Shown piece by piece: positions 1 through 5,783 of a stretch of DNA of 20,651 nucleotides. Within the stretch, counting starts at the first letter, position 1; every line of letters begins with the position of its first letter. A model generated the notes under the pieces. The model was given only the letters and a program-made list of their open reading frames with translations. It searched no databases and was not told where the DNA came from. The DNA is from a virus, in IMG/VR virus record IMGVR_UViG_3300031630_000042, positions 1-20,651 of that record; one strand, 5' to 3'. The position numbers and the translations under genes were made by a program.

Positions 1-617
1 ATGCTATCATGCGTGACACAGGTAGTATCAAAGGTTACGTAGCTGTCAAAGGTAAAGGTAACTTCAGGTACGGTATCTCTGAGGACTACAAGGGTAACCG
101 TAGTAAGACACCTATGGATCCTAAGGTAGTTGAAAGACGAGAGGCAGTTACAGAGTACGCTTGGGAGACTGGATGTTTTAAGTCTGACAACTGTGAAGCA
201 GATGACATTGTATCTATATGGGCACAAGAAGCTTATGAAGCTGGTGAACACTATGTCATAGCACACATTGATAAAGACATTGATATGGTTCCGGGTTGGC
301 ACTATAACTTCAACAAGAAGACTCAGTACTTCATTGATGGTGACGAAGGTCACTACAAGATGTGTATCCAGATGCTGACAGGTGACAGTACAGATAACAT
401 TCATGGACTTAAAGGTATCGGCCCTAAGAAGGCTGAGAAGTTATTAAAAGACGTACCGACAAGCGACATGCTGGAGACCGTTGCCAACGCATGGCGTGAC
501 CATCACCCTCGTGAGTGGAAGGAGAAGCTTGAGACTTGCTGGAACCTACTGTACATGCGCAGGGACTGGAACGGGTTTAAGAGATTAACTATTGAAGAGG
601 TGTTTGCAGATGACTGA
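1..617 (+). CDS. 5'-3' exonuclease (T7 gp6 / T5 FEN-like), 5' end missing
   Basis: The reading frame is already open at the window edge, so the true start lies to the left; the first in-frame ATG (nt 9) is probably internal. About 204 residues are visible against roughly 300 in T7 gp6, so about the first third is missing. The visible part has hallmarks of the 5'-nuclease (FEN/PIN-like) family: an EADDIVSIWA acidic helix, HIDKDIDMVPG, and the metal-binding GDSTDN followed by a helix-hairpin-helix (GLKGIGPKKAEKLL). In T7-like phages this enzyme removes RNA primers and degrades host DNA to feed phage synthesis. The stop overlaps the next gene by 8 nt, showing translational coupling. The family is clear; the exact role in this phage is inferred from its replication-gene neighbours. 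Confidence 0.9.
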   Translation, partial: AIMRDTGSIKGYVAVKGKGNFRYGISEDYKGNRSKTPMDPKVVERREAVTEYAWETGCFKSDNCEADDIVSIWAQEAYEAGEHYVIAHIDKDIDMVPGWHYNFNKKTQYFIDGDEGHYKMCIQMLTGDSTDNIHGLKGIGPKKAEKLLKDVPTSDMLETVANAWRDHHPREWKEKLETCWNLLYMRRDWNGFKRLTIEEVFADD

Positions 618-1098
618 AATAGGACACTGGTCTTATGATGGAGAACCATTCGAGGTTGATGATTACTTCGGATTTGTGTACCTTATAACTGTGTCTGTAC
701 CTGATGGTAACCCTATCAGATACATAGGTAAGAAGCAGTTCCACTCTTATAAGAAGACTAAACGAGACAAGGAGTCTAATTGGAAGAAGTATACCAGTTC
801 CTCTAAGCACATTAATGAACTCATAAAGGGTGGCTCTGAGCTTACCTTCGAGATCATTCAATTGTTTGCAACCAGAGGTGGACTATCAGCAGCAGAATGT
901 AAAGTTCAATGGTACTTAGATGTACTTACGGAGAAATGTCCCGAAGGGATCCCCTTGTACCTTAACAGACAGATAGGTGCAGTTAAATTCATACCTAAAG
1001 AAGCTATATCAGATGAAACTAAAGACAGACTCAACGAAATCTACAGAACCGGAAGAGTACTTATCGAAGCCAAAGGAGAAGAAGCAGCAGAGACTTGA
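610..1098 (+). CDS. GIY-YIG endonuclease, SegE-like
   Basis: This 162-aa protein starts at ATG 610, chosen because GAAGAGG lies 9 nt upstream; an in-frame start at 592 would overlap the exonuclease further. Residues 22-42 read as a GIY-YIG core, FVYLI then RYIGKK, with Y24, Y38 and G40 in the expected places. A WKKYTSS block follows, and E96 in an AAEC helix is the likely metal-binding glutamate. The pattern resembles the SegE-like GIY-YIG proteins of T4-type phages. It lies between the exonuclease and the primase-helicase, in the replication block where T7 carries its unrelated endonuclease I (gp3). It could therefore be a phage DNA-processing nuclease or a free-standing homing endonuclease. 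The sequence does not separate these; a single-domain protein coupled to exo slightly favours a resident role. Confidence 0.72.
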   Translation: MTEIGHWSYDGEPFEVDDYFGFVYLITVSVPDGNPIRYIGKKQFHSYKKTKRDKESNWKKYTSSSKHINELIKGGSELTFEIIQLFATRGGLSAAECKVQWYLDVLTEKCPEGIPLYLNRQIGAVKFIPKEAISDETKDRLNEIYRTGRVLIEAKGEEAAET

Positions 1099-1128
1099 TT
1101 ACAAAGTCAAAGCAAGCACCAGACGTAT

Positions 1129-1151
1129 CGATACTAAGTCCTATAAAGAAG
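1129..1151 (+). promoter_or_regulatory. possible T7-type phage promoter before primase-helicase
   Basis: The 66-nt gap between the endonuclease and primase-helicase genes contains ATAC (1131-1134) and CTATA (1141-1145) at the same spacing as in the T7 consensus TAATACGACTCACTATAG. By hand count, 10 of the 17 core positions match. The first transcribed base would be A1146, just ahead of the AGGTGGA ribosome binding site. No second copy was found in the window, and the recognition loop of this phage's polymerase need not match T7's, so this is weak. Confidence 0.2.
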
Positions 1152-1164
1152 ACAGGTGGAACTA

Positions 1165-2790
1165 ATGAGTGAATCATTCACCAAGCACTATCCATGCTTT
1201 AAATGTGGGTCATCAGATGCAGTAGCACTGTGGTCCAATGGGCGAGGTAAGTGCTTTGCATGTGACACACCTGCATTCTTAGATCAGTATGATGACACAG
1301 TTAAATCAAAGTTTAAACCAAGTAACCGACAACAGGATTATGATATGAGTGGCGAATCACTCCAAGACATCAGTAACTACGACACAGCAGGTGTTCGTGA
1401 ACGTAACCTAACTAAGACAGCTTGTGCTGTATATGATATGAAGGTGGCATATGATGCCTCTGGAGCTATCACCACACACTACTACCCATACACAGTTAAA
1501 GGTAAGGTAGTTGCATGTAAGAAGCGTACACTACCCAAGGAGTTCCGAGTAGTTGGTGAGTTAAAGCATAAGGATCTTGAGTTATTCGGACAGTCTAAGT
1601 TCCAACCGGGTGGCCTGAAGGTGATCATAACTGAAGGTGAGTTAGATGCCATAGCAGTGCAGCAGTCTATGCTTAACAAGTATAAGCGTACGTACCCCGT
1701 GGTATCCCTACCATCCTCAAGTAACATGAAGATCCTTGTGGCTAACAGAGAATGGCTGAGGTCGTTCAATGAAGTCATACTTATGTTCGATCAAGATGAA
1801 GCTGGTGAGAAAGCAGTAGGTGAAGCAGCTAAGATCATTGGCTGGGATAAGACATTGGTAGCCACACTGAGTGCTAATGACCCTTGTGACTCTACGCCTG
1901 ACGAAATCATGTCTGCTGTCTTCAATGCACGTAAGTATACCCCTGCCTCCATCGTACGCGGTGAGGCTATCTGGGATGCATACGTTGCTCGTAAGGACGT
2001 GAAGTCTGTACCATACCCTAAGTGTCTTCAGGGACTCAATGATAAGCTTGACGGTATGCGTAAGGGTGAGATTGTACTGTTCACATCAGGTACTGGCTCA
2101 GGTAAGTCAACAATGATCAAAGAGATTGTACTGGAGATTGAGGAGCAGACTGAGGATAGTATAGGTATGGTGTCTCTTGAGGAGTCCATAGGGGATTCTG
2201 CAGAGAAGTTCATTAAGATGTTTGCACCTAAGGATCCTACTCCTGAGCAAGAACGTAAGGCTTATGAGAAGGTGTTCGGTAATGAAAGGTTAATCCTTCT
2301 GGATCACAATGGGGCTGTCTCTGACTCCAGTCTTATAGACCAGATAGAGAACCTGTGTCTGCTTGGATGCCAGTACATCATCTTAGATCACATCACCATT
2401 GCAGTATCTGAAGGAGCCGGAGGTAAGACTGGCAACGAAGCTATAGATTCTATTATGTCTGACCTGTTAAAGGTTGTTAAGAAGCATAACGTATGGCTTG
2501 GTTTGATCAGTCACCTACGTAAGTCCCAAAGTGGTAAGTCATTTGAAGAGGGTTACCTATCCTCCATCGATGACATAAAGGGTTCAGGCTCGATCAAACA
2601 GATCAGCTTTGATATAATTACATTCTCACGCAACTTAGTGGCAGAAGATGAAGATGAACGGAATACAATTAAACTCAGAGTACTTAAGTCCAGATTTACA
2701 GGACGCACTGGAGACTGTGGTTCAGCATACTATGACACAGGAACAGGAAGACTCAAGGGACAAGAAGACTTCCTCGACTACACTGGATAA
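1165..2790 (+). CDS. T7 gp4-like bifunctional primase-helicase
   Basis: This 541-aa protein starts at ATG 1165, set by the AGGTGGA ribosome binding site 4-5 nt upstream; an in-frame GTG at 1156 falls inside that site and is unlikely. Domains in order: a zinc-binding primase domain with C11-x2-C14 and C30-x2-C33; a TOPRIM fold with E157 (TEGELD) and D209/D211 (FDQDE); then a DnaB/RecA-type helicase from about residue 285. The helicase shows Walker A (SGTGSGKS, K314), a likely catalytic glutamate in SLEES (339-340), Walker B (YIILD, D408), the SISHLRK-like ISHLRK block near 449, and a GSGSIKQISFD segment near 473. A basic RFTGRTG stretch near 510 matches the T7 arginine-finger region. It unwinds the replication fork and lays down primers for the phage DNA polymerase. 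Length and layout match T7 gp4A (566 aa). Confidence 0.95.
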   Translation: MSESFTKHYPCFKCGSSDAVALWSNGRGKCFACDTPAFLDQYDDTVKSKFKPSNRQQDYDMSGESLQDISNYDTAGVRERNLTKTACAVYDMKVAYDASGAITTHYYPYTVKGKVVACKKRTLPKEFRVVGELKHKDLELFGQSKFQPGGLKVIITEGELDAIAVQQSMLNKYKRTYPVVSLPSSSNMKILVANREWLRSFNEVILMFDQDEAGEKAVGEAAKIIGWDKTLVATLSANDPCDSTPDEIMSAVFNARKYTPASIVRGEAIWDAYVARKDVKSVPYPKCLQGLNDKLDGMRKGEIVLFTSGTGSGKSTMIKEIVLEIEEQTEDSIGMVSLEESIGDSAEKFIKMFAPKDPTPEQERKAYEKVFGNERLILLDHNGAVSDSSLIDQIENLCLLGCQYIILDHITIAVSEGAGGKTGNEAIDSIMSDLLKVVKKHNVWLGLISHLRKSQSGKSFEEGYLSSIDDIKGSGSIKQISFDIITFSRNLVAEDEDERNTIKLRVLKSRFTGRTGDCGSAYYDTGTGRLKGQEDFLDYTG

Positions 2791-4894
2791 CTCCGTTGGT
2801 GTGGAGTTGATAACTGCTTACATAAAGGAGAGATGTGAGGGGAATACCTTTAGGGGTAGACCCCCTGAGGGAGCCAGATTGGTGTCTTCTATGATCCCAT
2901 ATGGTTACACGTACGAGAAGCTAACTGTAAGGGCCGTAGCAGGGGCTGTGGCAGCTTATCAGAAGTCCCGAAGGTCATCATCAGCACCCTTTAAACTAAC
3001 CGTTACATCGACTGTGATAGGCTTACAGGTGCTGTCTGCTTTAGGCGTACTAAACACTAACCATCAGGAGATCTTAGCTGTTGGTGATCTATACTTAGAA
3101 GCACTACTTCAACTGGGTTATATACACATTGAAAGAGAGTACTCAGGGTACAGAGCACCTTACATAATTCAACTAATGGACACATGGTCGGAGCTTGGAG
3201 ATCTCCCACCTGAGTACGAGAGGGAGACACTGATTGGTACCTCCTTCACACCACCTAAGGACATAACATCACTACGTAATGAGTTCACCAAACGTCCATA
3301 CATAAAGCGCATGAGTTCAGAGGAGGACTTTAAGCAGCTTATAGGAGCACCATTTATCACTGCTCTTAACAAGCTACAACAAACACCTTGGAGACTTAAC
3401 AACACACTAGCCAAAGCCTTAGAGACTAACCTCGGATTGTTCATAGATCTTGAGGACCAGTCAATCAAAGCTAAGTCAAAGGCTATTGAGATGAAGTTTG
3501 TCATTGCAAAGATACATGCGGTAGGGTCTCACGACTTCTACCAAATGGTTGAGTGTGACTACCGAGGTCGTGTGTACTACACTGAACCCTTCTTGAACTT
3601 CCAAGGGTCTGATGTATCTAAAGGACTCTTTGAGTTTGCAGATTCTAAGGCTATGGACACTGCAGGGTACCGATGGTTATGTATACACACAGCTTGTTCC
3701 TATAACCAATCATATGAACTAGAGGAACTACCAACATGGGTAACAGCGGACTATCGAACCTATCTGCAAGAAGAAGGGCTCTCTACCATATCAGTAGACA
3801 AGATGACCCTAAAGGACAGAGAACTGTGGACCCTAAACAACCTCGACTGGATCAACCAATTAGCGGATGGCTTGAGCTTCAGAACAGAAGCAGAAAAGCC
3901 CGTTAGTTTCCTTGCATGTTGCTTGGACGTCAGTGGGTATAACAAAGCTAGGGCTAATCGTACTGTACATATGAGTCGATTACCTATACCTGTTGATGGG
4001 AGTAACAATGGATGGCAACATCTGGCAGCTATATCTAAAGACAAACAAGCTGGTGAACTGGTTTCTCTCGTACCTAGTGAGATACAGAAGGACTTCTATG
4101 TCCAAGTTGCCAAGCGTCTGATAGACAGGATGCCTGACTGGTTTAATGAACGTAAGATCCCAATGAAAGCTATCCGTAAAGGTATAGCAAAGCGTGGCTC
4201 TATGACAAGGGCATACTCAGCAGGTCAGAAGAAGATTGGTGCTAATATGTACTATGACTGCAAGGTAGAAGGCTATGACAAGAAGTACAATATCACTGAA
4301 GATGACTGTACCCCTCTGTCAAAGCAACTTATACTTGCTATCAACGACACCTGCGTAGGCCCCTTAAAGACCATGAAGTTTATTCAGAAGATGACAGACC
4401 ACATACTCTCAACAGGTGAGACATGTACACAGTGGACAACTCCCTCGGGATTCCCAGTGTTATATGAGGTGTGGCGTCAGAAGAACATCACAGTACGTAG
4501 TACCATACGTGGACTCGGTCAGATAGGTCACAGCATTAAGGTACCATACATCACACCAAGTGGTGACTTGATACCATGCAGGAGATCCTTTGCATCTGGC
4601 TGTTCACCTAACTTCGTTCACTCAATGGACGCAGCTCACATGGCTAAAGTTATTCAGAGCTTTAATGGAGACTTCGGTGCTATACATGATTCATTCTCGA
4701 CTCATGCATGTGATGTGAATAAACTAATAGACCATACCAAGTGGCAGTTTGCTATGATATACAACAGTGAGAACTTCTTCACCGTCATAGAGAACATGTT
4801 ACTGGAGACCCGAGAGGGTTATACACTTAAACAACCAGAGCTGGGAACCTTAGATATATCTGAGATCCTGTCGTCTGATTACTTCTTTTGTTAA
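2732..4894 (+). CDS. T7-like single-subunit DNA-directed RNA polymerase
   Basis: This is a clear member of the T7 RNA polymerase family. Numbered from ATG 2732 (720 aa): DYRGRVYY at 276-283 followed by LNFQGSDVSKG (the T7 DWRGRVY...FNPQGNDMTKG block); motif A VDGSNNGWQH with D422; motif B AKRGSMTRAY with K487 and Y495; motif C AIHDSF with D653. All catalytic residues are present. T7 has Gly after the motif B Tyr; here it is Ser. T7 R627 corresponds to K483. The start is uncertain: ATG 2648 would add 28 residues but overlap the helicase gene by 143 nt, while GTG 2801 sits just after its stop; none has a good ribosome binding site. T7-like N-domain similarity begins near nt 2800 (ELITAYIKE). 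It probably transcribes middle and late phage genes. Its place after the replication genes, not at the early left end, differs from T7. Confidence 0.95.
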   Translation: MTQEQEDSRDKKTSSTTLDNSVGVELITAYIKERCEGNTFRGRPPEGARLVSSMIPYGYTYEKLTVRAVAGAVAAYQKSRRSSSAPFKLTVTSTVIGLQVLSALGVLNTNHQEILAVGDLYLEALLQLGYIHIEREYSGYRAPYIIQLMDTWSELGDLPPEYERETLIGTSFTPPKDITSLRNEFTKRPYIKRMSSEEDFKQLIGAPFITALNKLQQTPWRLNNTLAKALETNLGLFIDLEDQSIKAKSKAIEMKFVIAKIHAVGSHDFYQMVECDYRGRVYYTEPFLNFQGSDVSKGLFEFADSKAMDTAGYRWLCIHTACSYNQSYELEELPTWVTADYRTYLQEEGLSTISVDKMTLKDRELWTLNNLDWINQLADGLSFRTEAEKPVSFLACCLDVSGYNKARANRTVHMSRLPIPVDGSNNGWQHLAAISKDKQAGELVSLVPSEIQKDFYVQVAKRLIDRMPDWFNERKIPMKAIRKGIAKRGSMTRAYSAGQKKIGANMYYDCKVEGYDKKYNITEDDCTPLSKQLILAINDTCVGPLKTMKFIQKMTDHILSTGETCTQWTTPSGFPVLYEVWRQKNITVRSTIRGLGQIGHSIKVPYITPSGDLIPCRRSFASGCSPNFVHSMDAAHMAKVIQSFNGDFGAIHDSFSTHACDVNKLIDHTKWQFAMIYNSENFFTVIENMLLETREGYTLKQPELGTLDISEILSSDYFFC

Positions 4895-4906
4895 TAGGAA
4901 AACTAT

Positions 4907-5101
4907 ATGAACAACGTAACACAGTTCCCAGATAAGCATATTCCAGAGAATGATATGCTCCAAGAACTAAATAATCTTATCGAGAAGTACAATGGTAAGA
5001 TGACCAACGTGGCAATGCTGGGGTGCTTACAAGCATCTTCTAACTTTGTCTTCCTGTCTATTGCAGAGACAGCTATCTATGATGACGAGGGTGAAGAGTA
5101 A
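4907..5101 (+). CDS. hypothetical 64-aa phage protein
   Basis: This is a small acidic protein between the RNA polymerase and MazG genes. The start is supported by AGGA (4897-4900) in the 12-nt gap after the polymerase stop. The stop TAA shares its last A with the ATG of the next gene (TAATG), so translation of the two is probably coupled. Residues about 33-54 are mildly hydrophobic (NVAMLGCLQASSNFVFLSIAE) but contain polar residues, so I would not call a membrane segment. The acidic tail is YDDEGEE. I do not recognise the family. Position suggests a middle gene linked to nucleotide metabolism or host takeover, but this is a guess. Confidence 0.7.
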   Translation: MNNVTQFPDKHIPENDMLQELNNLIEKYNGKMTNVAMLGCLQASSNFVFLSIAETAIYDDEGEE

Positions 5102-5436
5102 TGTATAACATATTTGAAGAACTAGAAGAGAAGGTAATTGACTGGGCTCACATCAAGGGTATCCTTGGGGATCTCTCAGGTGGACATGACCTACGTGAGC
5201 GTAAGCTCAAACAGCTAGGTAAGTTTGAAGAGGAAGCTACTGAGCTGTATGACGAGGTACACTCAGGCGGTGACATAGATAAGGTACGTGATGAACTTGG
5301 TGATGTGTTGGTAACACTGACAATCCAAGCGAATCTATGGGGCCTCTCACTCACAGAGTGTTTAGATGAGGCATACAATAAAATAGCTGTACGCACAGGG
5401 CGTATGGTAGACGGAGTGTTTGTAAAAGATGAGTAA
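5101..5436 (+). CDS. MazG-like NTP pyrophosphohydrolase
   Basis: This 111-aa protein fits the all-alpha NTP pyrophosphohydrolase (MazG-like) superfamily. It has a helix with EEEATELYDE (43-52), giving the E45-x2-E48 pair, then VRDELGDVLVTLTIQA (62-77), giving the E65-x2-D68 pair. These four acidic residues bind Mg2+ in the family. The length suits a single-domain phage MazG rather than the two-domain bacterial enzyme. It would hydrolyse (d)NTPs to monophosphate and pyrophosphate. Phage MazG proteins are thought to adjust nucleotide or alarmone pools during infection; which substrate is used here cannot be told. It is coupled by TAATG to the gene before it and overlaps the next gene by 8 nt. 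Confidence 0.85.
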   Translation: MYNIFEELEEKVIDWAHIKGILGDLSGGHDLRERKLKQLGKFEEEATELYDEVHSGGDIDKVRDELGDVLVTLTIQANLWGLSLTECLDEAYNKIAVRTGRMVDGVFVKDE

Positions 5437-5683
5437 TGATAAAGTATCACACAATATAGTGCCCGGTATTGACGACATGGAGTACGTTGAGATGTTTAAT
5501 CTTGACCCCAACCTTGCGTACACACCGGAGATCAACGAAGCTATCTTGAGTAAGGTCTGGGAACAGAACTACGCAGGAGCAGTTGCTGAAGGTCTATCAG
5601 AGGAGGAAGCTATGGCTCATGCAGAGGCACAGCGTACCTCAGGTCGTAACACAGTGATTCAAGCTATAGCAGATAAGCAATAA
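5429..5683 (+). CDS. hypothetical 84-aa phage protein
   Basis: This is the last gene of the rightward operon. ATG 5429 overlaps the MazG stop by 8 nt, and GGAG (5413-5416) lies about 12 nt upstream, a loose ribosome binding site. The protein is acidic, without Cys or an evident membrane segment. Its central and C-terminal parts look helical (LSEEEAMAHAEAQRTSG). No family is recognised. The stop TAA runs directly into the terminator hairpins. It could be a small regulator or a virion accessory protein; the sequence does not decide. Confidence 0.7.
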   Translation: MSNDKVSHNIVPGIDDMEYVEMFNLDPNLAYTPEINEAILSKVWEQNYAGAVAEGLSEEEAMAHAEAQRTSGRNTVIQAIADKQ

Positions 5684-5687
5684 AATA

Positions 5688-5720
5688 ACCCCCAAGTATA
5701 CGTAATGTATACCTGAGGGT
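5688..5720 (-). terminator. imperfect hairpin, probable terminator of leftward late operon
   Basis: ACCC (5688-5691) pairs with GGGT (5717-5720), CA (5693-5694) with TG (5714-5715), and GTATAC (5696-5701) with GTATAC (5707-5712), around a 5-nt loop with two internal mismatches. On the - strand the hairpin is followed by TATTTTATT, which suits intrinsic termination. It lies about 65 nt past the stop of the 1215-aa gene. The weak, interrupted U tract makes it less certain than its neighbour. Confidence 0.6.
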
Positions 5721-5723
5721 AAT

Positions 5724-5769
5724 GCCCCATTGGACTCCTTAATTGGAATCTAGTGGGGCTTCTTTTTTT
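5724..5769 (+). terminator. rho-independent terminator of rightward operon
   Basis: GCCCCA (5724-5729) pairs with TGGGGC (5754-5759). The stem continues inward through 5730-5738 against 5745-5753, with two G-T pairs and one mismatch, to a TTAATT loop. TTC and seven Ts follow (5760-5769). It is a strong intrinsic terminator, 40 nt past the last + strand stop codon, and sits between converging genes. Confidence 0.9.
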
Positions 5770-5783
5770 ATTATCTATTGTTG

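Noticed and set aside
589-861. 90-aa - strand open frame
   Set aside because: Antisense to the endonuclease gene in a block where all genes run rightward; no protein features.
1482-1778. 98-aa - strand open frame within primase-helicase
   Set aside because: Antisense to the TOPRIM region of a clear gene, with no recognisable product or ribosome binding site.
4892-4912. TAATA then CTATA, resembling a T7 promoter, after the polymerase gene
   Set aside because: The spacing is one base short of the T7 core, and the bases are already explained by the stop codon, the AGGA ribosome binding site and the ATG; not listed as a feature.
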